Shown here piece after piece: positions 36,001 through 47,061 of a DNA stretch of 64,000 nucleotides (the stretch's first letter is position 1; the number at the start of each line of letters is the position of its first letter). The position numbers and the translations under genes are program-made. Source of the DNA: Turnera subulata (Eukaryota; Streptophyta; Magnoliopsida; Malpighiales; Passifloraceae). The DNA is taken from the NCBI GenBank assembly GCA_028386065.3, contig JAKUCV010002089.1, positions 37,553 through 101,552 of the forward strand. Reading direction: 5' to 3'. A model generated the notes under the pieces. That model worked only from the letters and a program-made list of their open reading frames with translations. It was not told where the DNA came from and did no database searches.

Positions 36001-38407
36001 GTTAGAAAGACTTACCAAGCACACACATTTTTGCAACTTGGATGGATACTCTGGATTCTTCCAGATCCCGATCCACCCAAGTGATGAGGAGAAAACAACA
36101 TTTACGTGCCCTTATGACACGTTTGCATATAGGCGCATGCCGTTTGGTTTGTGCAACGCCCCTGCCACATTTCAGCGTTGCATAATGGCCATATTCTATG
36201 ACCTGATAGAGCATATAATGGAGGTATTCATGGATTATTTCTCTGTCTATGGTACTTCTTTCTATATTTGCTTGGCTAACCTTGAAATAGTGCTAGCACG
36301 GTGTGAGGCTGTTAACCTTGTTCTCAATTGGGAAAAGTGTCATTTCATGGTGACTGAAGGAAATGTCCTTGGGCATAAAATTCAGGGCGTGAAATTGAGG
36401 TAGACCAAGCCAAAATTGATATAATTGAAAAACTTCCACCTCCTAATTCTGTTAAGGCAATTCGGGCTTTTCTTGGTCATGCAGGTTTTTATAGGTGCTT
36501 TATTAAGGACTTCTCAAAGATTGCAAAACCTTTGACGAATCTCCTTAGTGAAGATTCCGAATTTGTATTTGATGAATCTTGTTTAGATGCTTTTCATAGG
36601 ATTAAAACAGCATTGACCACAACCCCAATCATTCAGCCCCTAGATTGGAGTCAGCCTTTTGAGATCATATGTGATGCCAGTGACCATGCTGTAGGGGTTG
36701 TGCTCGGATAGAGGAAGGACAACAAACTTCATGCAATTTATTATGCAAACCGAACTCTAGATGAAGCACAAGTCAACTATGCCACAACTGAAAAGGAACT
36801 CTTGGCAGTAGTCTTTGCCATTGGGAAATTTCGAGCATACTTGCTGGGTTCCAAAGTCATCATACACACCGATCACTCCGCCTTGAAGTACTTGCTGACA
36901 AAGAAGGAAACCAAGCCAAGACTCCTGAGGTGGATACTCCAACTTCAGGAGTTTGACTTGGAAATCCGTGACAAGAAAGGTACAGATAACGTAGTAGCTG
37001 ACCACCTATCCAGACTACCACCAGAGCATATGACAAGAGAGGACATGCCCATTGATGACCACCTCCCAGACGACAGCCTTATTGCAACCATCCACAGTGT
37101 CACTCACAGGCTCATGCTGTGGTATGCAGAAATTGTCAATTTCTTAGCCTATGGGGCACTCCCACCTGATCTGAACTATTCTCAGAGGAAGAAGTTCTTC
37201 GCTGACATAAGGAACTACCTGTGGGACGAGCCCATGCTGTTTAAAAGGTGTGGAGATGGGATGATCAGAAGATGCATTCCTGAAGAAGAAGTGGCACAGG
37301 TCCTACACGGTTGCCACAATGCACAGTACGGAGGACACTATGGTGCAACCAGGACAGCCTCAAAAAGTCTTACAAGCTGGCCTATATTGGCCTTCTTTGT
37401 TCAAGGATGCGCGCAATTGGGTGATAGCTTGCAAGGAACACCAACGAACAGGGAACCTCTCAAGGAGGCAAGAAATGCCACAACAGGACATACTAGAGGT
37501 AGAGCTGTTTGACGTTTGGGGGATTGACTTCATGGGACCATTCCCAAGTTCATATAGGAACAACTACATCTTGGTGGCTGTGGATTATGTTTCCAAATGG
37601 GTTGAGGCTATTGCCTACCCAACAAATGATGCCACGGTAGTGACACGGTGCTTGAAGAAAAACATCTTCACTCGATTTGGCACACCTAGAGCCATAATCA
37701 GTGATGGTGGTACCCATTTTTGCAATAGACAGTTTGAAGCCCTTTTGAGGAAATATGAAATCAGACACAAAGTGGCCACTCCCTACCATCCACAGACAAG
37801 TGGCCAAGTTGAGGTGACAAATAGGGAGATCACGCAAATTTTTGAGAAGACAGTGGGACCGTCACGCAAGGATTGGGCAGTGAAGCTTGAAGATGCTCTT
37901 TGGGCATACCGCACAGCTTATAAAGAACCCATAGGCACCACACCATATCGCCTCATGTTTGGAAAGGCTTGCCACCTACCTGTGGAACTTGAGCACAAGG
38001 CGTATTTGGCCATTAAGGCTCTAAACTTTGATACACAGGTCGTAGGAGAGCAGAGGCTGTTGCAGCTCAATGAATTATACGAGCTAAGGCTGGAAGCATA
38101 TGAGAATGCCAAGCTATACAAGGAAAAGACAAAGAAGTGGCATGGCAGCAGGATCCAGCCCAAGCAATTCAAGGAAGGTGACCAAGTTCTTCTTTACAAC
38201 TCTCGCCTGAAGCAATTCCCTGGAAAGCTTCGATCAAGATGGTCTGGACCTTTCACTATGTCATACTGTTACCCACACGGAGCAGTAGAAATTTACAATG
38301 AGCAGACACATCCGTTCAAGGTAAATGGACACAGGCTGAAGCTGTATCACACAAGAGCCATCGAATATCAGGAGATTCAATTGCTCCATGATCCACCTCC
38401 CAACTAG
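33015..38407 (+). pseudogene. Athila C gag-pol polyprotein (broken)
   Basis: ATG at 33015. Gag: capsid block FPFSLRDAAFEWVNN (about 33380-33430), zinc-knuckle-like CEGCGGPHGTSSC (about 33893-33932), then a doubled Gln-rich QYQRQNQGGQ repeat (about 34080-34140). Protease: DLGASVSLLP (about 34840-34870) and IILGR (about 35050). RT: motifs from about 35750; the catalytic YxDD reads FMDY (36228-36239), so the second Asp is lost. RNase H: CDASDHAVG and TEKELLAV (about 36670-36810). Integrase: zinc region [11 protein letters not shown] and CKEHQ (second Cys changed), then D, D and E in [16 protein letters not shown] and [11 protein letters not shown] (about 37520-37835), ending at TAG 38405. Frameshifts lie near 33285, 36390 and 37362. 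In-frame stops include 33626, 33760s, 34574, 34799, 35123, 35549 and 36709, mostly from CAG, CAA or CGA. The copy is not functional. Confidence 0.93.
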
Positions 38408-38946
38408 CAAGATGAGGAGGTGTCCAGCTAAAAAACATAAAAGAAGCACCACTTGGGCAATCCCCAAGTGTGGTAATTTTAAAAACTTTCTTTATTTTTC
38501 TTTCTTTCGTTCTGTTTTGTGTGTTTTCTTTTGTTTTTGTTAGGTGCTGCAAATTTGAGGATAGGAATCATCAAGTCAGAAATTCGTCAGGGAAGTCCCT
38601 CTTTACCCTTTTAAATAGCCAGCTTCAACAAATTTTCGTAAAAATGAGTATTTTGACACTACACAGGCTCACCACAGCCCCATCACAGGCTGAGCCTATG
38701 TCTAACTTCCATACTAATCTAACAACTCATTTTGATGATTTCTCACACTTAGGGGATAATTAATGATAGGGAACCTCAAACAAAATGCTAGGGTTAGAGT
38801 CTTGCTGAATATAGGAAACAAATTTTTCCATGTAAATAATGTCTCTACCGAGGAACAGCCTGTGGCCCTGTAGTCACAAACAGGCTCAGCCTGTTTCGGC
38901 TACAGTTCCCAGCGCAAAAAGAGAAACAGGAGAAATTTGTCTCACA
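38408..38946 (+). other. Athila C spacer after pol
   Basis: Hairpin at 38450-38470, a T-rich tract (38477-38541) ending in a candidate 3' splice site (AG at 38542-38543), and the palindrome CAGGCTCAGCCTG at 38881-38893 with a near copy at 38686-38698. 38939-38946 is the left GTCTCACA duplication of the hAT-like insertion. No gene. Confidence 0.65.
38450..38470 (+). other. Conserved hairpin 43 nt after Athila pol stop
   Basis: CACTTGGG, loop CAATC, CCCAAGTG. Same stem and same distance from the pol stop as in Athila B (13941-13961), with a different loop sequence. Confidence 0.65.
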
Positions 38947-40280
38947 TAGGGGTGAGCATCGGTCGGTACGGTATTTTTCGTACCGAAAATTGAATCGGTA
39001 TGCCCTTACTGACACTAGCTTACCGATCAACTGAATCAACCGAACCGCAAGAATACCAACGGTATCGGTCGGTAACCGTTATTTACCGACCGATACTGTC
39101 TTCAGTTAATAATGTCTAAAAAGTTCATCTTGAGTTTGGCTTACCTTTCCATTTTCCTGTGTGGGATTCATCATCAGCAAGCAACGATAAGGAGATGAAT
39201 GGTTTCATCCACAAATTCATGCTGAGAACCGCAACAACATACAGAGAACAAGGAAAAATAGTTGGACCGAGGCAATGAAGAGGAATAATTAAGATGAAGC
39301 GAGACTTTTTGCCTTGATGCTTGCTATGTACTACCATGACCAACCATGAACATAATATCACCAGACCCCCGAAGGAAACCAAAAAAAGGAAAAGAAAGGA
39401 AGCAAAAATATGAGCACCATATTTGTATATTCGAAAGTTTAGTTTTCCTCTGTAGTTAAGTATGTAAGTACTAGAAGAACTGCAAAATAAGTTTGAACTT
39501 TTGTTTCAGGTGCTTCAATGAAGCATATGTTGGACTCTGGACAACATCAAATTCTTCATTGCAACACCTAATTCGTCACTAGAGGCAGGAATTCACATCA
39601 CATCAACAGAAATAAGTATCAATACTCAGATTCTGCCTTGAGCTCTTTCAGTTCCATCTGCCTGAGCTCCACTCACTGTAATCGCCGCCGCAAGCCACCG
39701 AACTGCCTCACATACCCTCCCAATCTAGCGTCAGCCTTCGTCGCCACTGCAGCCAAAAATTGCAGGCAAAGTCGCAGATTGGATGAGAAACTAAGAAGGA
39801 TAAAGAAAAAAAAAATAGGAGTAGGGCTCAGAATTTAAGGATTGGGAATCAGGGTTTTAAAATTAGAAATTAGGGATTTAAGGAACAGGTGATTGACAAT
39901 TGGATGAGCATGATGGAAGATGGTGGCATCGCCACCATGACGAACAACAACAATGATAGAGGTTGAAGCCGACTGTAACTTTGGAGTCTTGGAGAATTTG
40001 AATCTTGGAGTCTTGAAGATTTTGAGAAGACGAGAAAAAAAAATTTGGGAATAAATGAGAAATAAGAGAGTGTCGGCTGGGTGGGTATGTGAGACTGGGC
40101 TCTTAAATACCTCCTTATCAGTTCGGTAAGTAAACGGTAACCGACGGTAACCTCGCTCAAAACCGTGGCTTTTCCGTTTCCTTCGCGGTACGGTTGGTAC
40201 CGATTATTCCGGTATTGCCTCACTAATTTTTCGAACCGCTACCGACCGATACCGATCTCGAAAAATTCTGCTCACCCCTA
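38947..40280. mobile_element. Non-autonomous hAT-like DNA transposon, 1334 bp
   Basis: Perfect 12-bp terminal inverted repeats TAGGGGTGAGCA and an 8-bp target duplication GTCTCACA (38939-38946, 40281-40288). The 8-bp duplication and TAGGGGTG-type ends fit hAT elements. Both subterminal regions (about 38958-39110 and 40120-40262) are packed with CGGTCGGTA/TACCGACCG motifs in both orientations, as expected for transposase-binding sites. No transposase is encoded. The middle (about 39130-40060) has weak, short open frames only; it could include captured host sequence but I recognise none. Confidence 0.9.
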
Positions 40281-40580
40281 GTCTCACACGCTAAAAAAAA
40301 TCTGCCCAACACAATTATACCCCCTTACCCATGTGTCATTCATGCGAATAGACACAACCCAAATTCTGAAAAAAGGGGCACACATACATATGAATGGGCG
40401 GCAACAATCATTACTTAGCAGACATAACTCTTCGTTTATCCACCGCTTCACCAATTGTTGCACCTGTTCATCGGCTTTAAAAAGAAAACCCCTGCCTTCA
40501 CTTTCTTCACTTCATGTTCTTCCTCTCCCCTACCCACTGCTGCAAACCCTAAAACACCAAAAATTGCTCCCTTGACCATC
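40281..40580 (+). other. Athila C spacer before ORF1/env-like remnant
   Basis: Continuation of the Athila spacer after the hAT-like insertion; homologous in reverse to about 13140-13480 of Athila B. No gene. Confidence 0.5.
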
Positions 40581-40920
40581 TTGGCCGGCGGCAACAAAAA
40601 CACCCCACCCACGACCCCTCCTTCTTCCCCAACCCGACCTCACCCTAATCTCCAACCATTTAACCCCACTGGAACCTACACCATCAACTGCCCCCTCTTT
40701 CAATTCATCCACCGCAACCTGCCCATCAACCCTCCACCACTGTAACTACACCTAGACCTACCTCCCCTCCAAATCCTAATAAGCAAGTTCGCTCGCCTCT
40801 ACCCACCAAAAAACACCCAACCCCCACCCCTACTTGCACCGCCAGCACCACCTCAACCACCATCCGGGAAGAAAAGGCCCAGAAACTAACTTTCCCCCCG
40901 ATCCTCCAGCATAGAACTAG
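40581..40920 (+). pseudogene. Remnant of ATHILA ORF1 / envelope-like gene, Athila C
   Basis: Matches the Pro-rich N-terminus of the B gene: the segment CPLFQFIHRNLP (about 40690-40725) corresponds to RPLFEFIHRNLP in B (about 13050). The start codon is TTG at 40581 where B has ATG. A stop follows at about 40743, and after about 40905 the remaining about 1.6 kb of the gene is missing. The sequence then resumes in the 3' spacer. C could therefore not make this protein. Confidence 0.75.
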
Positions 40921-40930
40921 TCTAGACTAA

Positions 40931-42483
40931 CCCCACTACACATAGTTAGACTTTCAGTTTGGGGTATTTTTGTGTCAATATAACTTAGCCTAGACCTTAT
41001 CTCTTCTATTTTCGGCAGTATGTTTCTTTTGTTTATGTGACTCGTAGTTATTGCACCCTCTTTTTGTCTTGCTTCTGCAGTGAGGACACTGCAAGTTTTT
41101 CAGTTTAGGGTATTTTAGGGTGCAATTATGCCATGTACTTTCTCGTGTTCATGTAATGTAATTTCAATTTTTATCTATTTTCACTTTGTTTCTCCCAATG
41201 TGAGCCTGCCTTTATATTTATGCACTCTCTCTTGTTCCATTCAAATTCTGCTCAAGACCACAATCTTATGACTTGTCTTATTTTTCTTCCAAAACAGAAC
41301 ATGAATAATTAAGCAACTGCATTCTATAAACTAAGTCAAGAGAAGGACCGTGTTAAGGAATTTTTCTAAACAAACAGGCTCAGCCTGTTTACCTTAGAAC
41401 AGGCCATTACTTCTATCAAGGCGAAATTTAAGCAAAGTCTACAAGCAAGGAAAGGATCTAGGCCGTCTTTGGCACACCAAACAGACTACACCAACCCGCA
41501 CCTCTCATCTAACCCTTGTAACCTCATTTGAGCCAATCAAGATGGCCCCCATTTCATTCAATTACCCTGGACAGTCCACCCTCAACCATTTGCAGCCATA
41601 AGCAGGGGCCATCAGTGTTTAAGGGCACAAACTCCTTCAAACAGCCTCACCCTGTCGATGAGCCTGTGAGCAAGATTTGATCAAGATTAGGAAAAGAGAT
41701 GACCCATACTCGGCCAGTGCAAAATTCAAAATGCTACTAGATGCAGGAACGCCAACCTTTCCTTGAAAAAGAAAAAGAAAATGAAAAACATATGGGAAGA
41801 AGAAAAAAAGAAAAGAAAAACAAAAATAAAGAAAGGGAGGAAGGGCAAGGACAACATCTGGAAAATCATACTCCACCAAGGAACACAAATCCAATCCATC
41901 TGTTGGAATCAGTGGTTACATCAAGAATGACTGAAGTATTGGGACACAGTTACTGAACAGCGTGAGGCCGTAGAAAATACAAGGTCAAACAACCTCTACA
42001 CTGTCTCATGCTGTTCATAAACAAAAACAAAAGAAATCGAGTTCACAAGCCATTGACTCTTGCAAAAACCATCCACTCTTCTTTGACAACCCTCACCCAG
42101 CCTCAATTCAACACGAATAAGTCCTAGTGATCCTAGCTTGATAACTTATGCACATTAGTGGAGACAAGAGGTAATGGGTCTGCATATGAGGTATTGTTTT
42201 CCACATTTCAATCTTTAACTGAATTCCTCGAATGACAGAAGGAATGGAGGCCAGTTGCAAAATTATTCCTGTGATTTTTATGACAAAACTACTGACAAGG
42301 AGTTTGATTAGCGTCTATGCAGTTTTTAAGGAAGAATAAGAGGATGCCTAAATTGGGACACCATAAGGGAGAAACCTAGTGAAAATCTGATCCATTGGAA
42401 TTGTTTTACTTCCTTTCGAAATCATGCCTTCTTTTCTCTTCTGATTGCTTGAGGACAAGCAAAATCTTCAGTTTGGGGTATTT
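40931..42483 (+). other. Athila C spacer before 3' LTR
   Basis: Non-coding. Holds CAGTTTGGGGTATTTT at 40955-40970, a one-change copy at 41101-41116, and the boundary copy at 42469-42484; a perfect CAGGCTCAGCCTG at 41375-41387; and a purine-rich tract at 41757-41845. Homologous to 9650-11268 of B in reverse. Confidence 0.7.
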
Positions 42484-42484
42484 T
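42469..42484 (+). promoter_or_regulatory. Athila C 3' LTR boundary / polypurine-site motif
   Basis: CAGTTTGGGGTATTTT directly abuts the LTR start. In place of a pure purine tract the plus-strand primer is probably the GGGG core. The same motif lies at the LTR edge of B (9649-9664). Confidence 0.6.
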
Positions 42485-44582
42485 GATGCACATGAAATAT
42501 GCATAATTTTAGGCATGATTTTAGATATACTTTCTCTCGATTTATCATGACTATATGCCTTACTTTGCATTATTTCATCATATTCCCTTAAATCCCATCC
42601 CTTACTGTATGATTAGTGATTCCAGGTGCATTTTGAAGAATTTTGGAGATTTTATTGGAGAATTCGATGAAACAGCCTCTGGCACAGCATAAGCCTGTTT
42701 GACAGCCTGTTGTTCATTGCAAAATTAGTGAAAAGTCACGAATCCCCTTCCAATCACAAGTTATCCACTGGATTTCACCACCTTTTCCATGATCCACGAA
42801 GCCATCATGCCATTACATCAATCCCAAAAAGAGCTAAATTCAATTGCACAGAAAAATAGGAAGAGATCGCACACAGCCTCAGGCACTGGCCTAGCACAGG
42901 CTCAGCTTGTGGAATCTGCAGATGACCAGAACACGAAGAAAAGAATATTAAACTCAGCCACATACAGAGCTTCACCACTTGCAAACCCTTCAACTCTGCA
43001 ATCATGAACTGAGCTACTCAGAAGACTCTAAGCATGGGACAGAGGGGATAATCATCACACCCGAAGAATTTAACGATTAAAGAACTATTATTCTCCCCCC
43101 CTAAGTCTTCTAAAATCCACAGATTTGCAAATTTCACCCATTCAGCACACCTCCCAAGCTGCCTTACCTCGAGGAGCAAGATAGGCAATTGAAGCTCAAC
43201 TTGCCCAACTGCCATACCTTCCAACACGTGGGAGAGAAGAGAATAGAGGAATCTACACCATAAAAGAGAAGGAGAAAGGAAGAACATAGATCGAACTAGA
43301 CCCCTCGATCAATACCCATAACTTGCAGAACCTTGGAACAAAGGGTTCAAGGGGAAAACACGATTCTGCAGCCTTTTTCTGGGTAGAAATCGTGTTGTCC
43401 CTAACCTCCAGCCTGGTTCCAAACATTATGCTACCTTTAATTTCTTTTGATTTTGTCACGTTGATTATGAACTAAACAACCCCTCTTAGGTTGAAGGGGT
43501 GAGGCTTGTCTCTATTCTTGGTGCAATAAATTGCCTTTCATATGTCCTTAACCGTTTTTCTTGTTTGGTTGTTGCAAACTCGCTCCATGTTTGAGTCTTG
43601 ATCAAACCCACACATGATTATAGGTAGCTAGGTGAAGGACTGAAAGGAGAAACCATAGTTGCTGGAACAACAACAACCAACCCTTAGCTCTTAGTTTCGA
43701 AAGAAATTAGGAACTAATTGAGGAATTAGCCTCAACACTAATTATTAATCCCTTTAGTTTGACCGATGCGAAAGCATTAGGATGAGTGAGAACTTTGGGA
43801 GGAACCTGTGAGTGAAAACAAATGGGTTCAGTATAGGTTAAGGGCGCTTGCAAGAACCAATCTGTGTAGTTGACCTTGTGTTCTTGGCAGGCTCAGCCAT
43901 AGGCTCAGTCACGGACTCAGCACTGTCTCAGCCTGCTACGGCGCAGTCAAGAATGAATGACACCACTTTTAATCTGATTCTTGATTGATTATTGAGCAGC
44001 CTATTTTCAATCTAGTGGCAGCTTGGTGAAGGGCCGAAAGGAGAAGCCAAGTGTGCCAGACCAACAATAGTCAGCCTTCCCTCCCTAGCCGTTCGAAAGA
44101 AGATAGGGAGAGACTGTGGGTAATTTGCACCAACACCGAGCTTCACCTCTAAGTTGACGTCTACTCTAGTGATAGGGTAAATGGAAGCTTAGGGAACTAT
44201 CAATAAGATCGAAAGCCATTGGTAGTACATTAGGTTGGGAGCCCCTTCGAGACATCTTATTAAACACAGGGCGTCACACACGCCCAGCCTGTGAAGATGC
44301 TGTTGAGCAATTTAGAGCATAAAGGCAAGACATGTGAATCCCTTACCTAAGATTTCATCAATCCTGATCCCTACCCGCTTCATCATTACTTTTTCTTTTT
44401 ATTCTCTTGCCTAATTTAATTTCGATTTGCACTCACCCCATAATCCATTTTTGTTCAATTGTCTCAAGCCTAATTTGTCTAAGATAAGGAGTAACAGACT
44501 CATCCCAGTCCCTGTGGATATGACCTTGATAGAGTACTACAACTACCCTGTGCGCTTGCAGGACTCACTTCACTCCACATTA
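42484..44582 (+). repeat. Athila C 3' LTR (2.1 kb)
   Basis: TGATGCACATG at the start and CACTCCACATTA at the end, then the GTTAG duplication. Pairs with 28058-28419 plus 31183-32894. Several AGCCTGT / ACAGGCT motifs (42680-42720, 42876-42909, 43889-43930). Confidence 0.94.
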
Positions 44583-44587
44583 GTTAG

Positions 44588-45994
44588 CTAAACATGGGTC
44601 AAAAGAAGTGCCATAAATAGAAAATCATCCATGAATACTTCCATTATGTGTTCGATTAAGTCATGGAATATGGCCATCATGCAGCGTTGAAATGTGGCTG
44701 GTGCGTTGCATAGGCCAAATGGCCTGCGTCTATATGCAAATGTCCCACAGGGGCATGTGAATATGGTTTTCTCCTGGTCGCTCGGGTGGATCGGAATCTG
44801 GAAGAATCCAGAATATCTATCCAAGTAGCAAAAAAATGTGTGTTTAGGTAATCTCTCTAACATTTGGTCAATGAATGGCAAGGAGAAATGGTCTTTTTTA
44901 GTGTCTTTGTTTAGTTTTCTATAGTCAATGCACATTCTCCAGCCTTGACAGTCCTAGTTGGTATTAGCTCCTCTTTTTCGTTCCTTACCACTGTCATCCC
45001 TCCCTTTTTAGGGACTACATGCACTGCACTGACCCATGGGCTATCTAAAATTTGATAAATGATTCCTGCATCTAATAATTTCAGAATTTCCTTTTTAACC
45101 ACTTCTTTCATATTTTCATTCAGTCTTCTTTGTGGCTCTATTGTGGGTTTGTTGCCTTCTTCTAGGAGAATGCGATACATACAGAGATTAGGGTTGATAC
45201 CTGTGAGATCATCATTGGTGTACCCTATTGCCTTACGGTGCTTGTTGACAACAGTGCGCACCTTTTCCTCTTCTTTCTGTGAAAGATCAGTTCCAATAAT
45301 AATGGGAAACGAGGAAGTCTTGGGGTCCAAATAGATGTACCTGAGTTGGGGTGGTAGGGGTTTCATTTCCACCTTTGGTGCCTCCCTTGCAAGTTCAGAA
45401 TCTGTAACAGGCTCTAAGACAGCATCAGTCTGTTGTTCTACAACATGGGCCTGTGCGTCAATTTATGGCTCTATTTCCTCTCCCAGAAATTTTGTCTTCT
45501 TCTACTGGGCTGTTTCATCTCCATCAATGAGCCCATTGACTAGACAACCCAGCAACTCATCCTCATGAGTTTCCATAAGTCGAGATTCCTTGACTAACAC
45601 GTCAACAGGGTCTGGCACAGCGTCTATCATGCAGCACTATCCTGTTCTGAATTCATTTTTATGCGCCTTCTGGACATTGAATTCCACTGTCTCCTCTCCA
45701 AGCCGTAGTGTCAGTGTCCCATTGGTGCAACCTATCATTGCTCCTGCTGTGGCTAAGAATGAGCGTCCCAAAATGATGGGGGTCTTCTCATCCTCTGTCA
45801 TGTTCATCACAACAAAGTCTACAGAGATGTAGAAATTGCCAACCTTGACTGGCACATTTTCCAAACTACGACTGGATATACTAGTGATTGGTCAGCGAGC
45901 TAAATTCTCATCCTTGTTGGTTTAATATCCCCAAGGTTCATGTCTTGGGTGATGGAGAGTGGCAACAGGTTGACACTGGCTCCCAAGTCGCATA
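44588..45994 (-). pseudogene. Athila B pol: protease to RT (broken)
   Basis: On the minus strand, 45864-45637 carries the protease C-terminal half (VPVKVGNFYISVDFVVMN, PIILGRSFLATAG). About 45372-44940 carries the RT N-terminus (RRLNENMKEVVKKEILKLLD, DSPWVSAVHVVPKKGG), and 44935-44588 carries RT (IHPSDQEKTIFTCP, RPFGLCNAPATFQRC and catalytic FMDD at 44624-44635). YLDGYSGF, usual in the family, reads YLDRYSGF. Frameshifts lie near 44945 and 44615; stops near 45635, 45530, 45466 and 44588. The upstream protease active site and gag are cut off by Sirevirus G at 45995. Downstream the chain continues at 28052. Confidence 0.9.
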
Positions 45995-47061
45995 TGTTGG
46001 CCCAAAAAAGGCTAAGAAGGGGGGTTGAATTAGCTTTTTCCTTTTTTTCAGATTTTCTGTAATTTGGCTGGACACAGAAGCCAAATGTGAAACTTGAATG
46101 AAATGCGAAAATGAATACAGGAAAGCAATGAACACAGGAAATTTATAGTGGTTCCCCACTCAGGAGTACATCCACTACCTAAAGGTCCCCCCTTTAGGAT
46201 TTCTAAACTATCCACTAATTTTGTTTTTACAGGCGAGCAAAATAACCTATGGTACACAAGTTTTTATGGGCTGAACTTGCTAAACCTAACCCAAAGCTGA
46301 ACCTAGCTTTGTCTACCTAACAAGATTATCCCCTAATCCTGCTGATTACAACCTTTCCCAAGGCAAAGCTTCAAGAGTGACTCACTCAAGAAGTTACACA
46401 AATTAAGCACAAAAAATATCTCTCAAGGTAAGCTCTTTTATCAACTTAGAATCTCTTGAATGGCTAGGTTGATTTGCTGTGAGGCTTCAATCCTCTATTT
46501 ATAGATTCTAAAGATGGGGAGATGTGTTTCTCAACGGCTAAAAATCGTCTAGGTGGCAGCCGAGTTGACTTCTTGCTTTAATAAATAAAACTGTCCAATA
46601 GATGAACCAGATCTGGATATTTCTTGGGCAGAAATCTTCTGTTCAAAAAGTTTCCATAAAAAGAAAATGAGGACCACTGATTTCTTCCAGAGGTGAGAGA
46701 GGATGTGAGGAACACTTCTCTGATCTTTTTCTGACCCTTGGAGAGCAAGCATAACGGTTAGTGCAGTTGGTTTAATGTCAACCACTTTCTTGGACCACTT
46801 GCTGCAGCTTTTGGGACCACAGCTCCAACTGCCAAGAAAGCGACCTTTTGGTCGATGCGGTGAAGCCAAATGTTCTAGGATTTGGTTTCTGCGAGAAACC
46901 AAATTTTTCTGCCAATTCTAATAACACACAAGGCTTACCAAAATGTTTGTTAATCATCAAAATAATATAATAAGCATTGAATAATCATCATAAATATACT
47001 AAACAAGACTAGTCTTAATTAATTACTTCATTAAGCCCTTAATCACATGTTTAGGCTAACA
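45995..47061 (-). repeat. Sirevirus G 3' LTR (1067 bp)
   Basis: On the minus strand it starts TGTTAGCC and ends GGCCAACA, a short inverted repeat with the usual TG...CA. The block GAAATCCTAAAG...CCTTTAGGTAGTGGA (about 46205-46165, minus) is shared with the LTR of Sirevirus 1. The hairpin GGTTTCTGCGAGAAACC lies at 46884-46900. Confidence 0.9.

Larger units (their letters stand above)
28058..44582 (+). mobile_element. Athila-type Ty3/gypsy element C, full length
   Basis: Bounded by LTRs starting TGATGCACATG and by the 5-bp duplication GTTAG (28053-28057, 44583-44587), inserted in the RT region of Athila B. Without the nested copia D and hAT-like element it is about 12.4 kb. It shows a tRNA-Asp-type primer site, gag-pol in one long frame, a remnant of the ORF1/env-like gene and a long spacer. 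The 3' LTR ends TA instead of CA. The two LTRs differ at about 11 of the first 350 aligned bases by eye, mostly transitions, plus a 33-34 bp deletion in the 5' copy. Confidence 0.95.
7592..45994 (-). mobile_element. Athila-type Ty3/gypsy element B (split by insertions)
   Basis: One minus-strand element can be followed across four blocks. These are 44588-45994 (protease to RT), 26077-28052 (RT end, RNase H, integrase) and 7592-14129 (integrase end, spacer, ORF1/env-like gene, spacer, 3' LTR); the insertions of Athila C and copia A separate them. The joins are exact to the target duplications: GTTAG at 28053-28057 and 44583-44587, ACAGC at 14125-14129 and 26072-26076. Gag and the 5' LTR are lost or lie right of Sirevirus G. 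The left target duplication candidate is CTAAT (7587-7591). Confidence 0.9.

Noticed and set aside
39870..40223. 117-codon minus-strand frame in the hAT-like element
   Set aside because: No transposase motif, low complexity and spans subterminal repeats; not supported as a gene.
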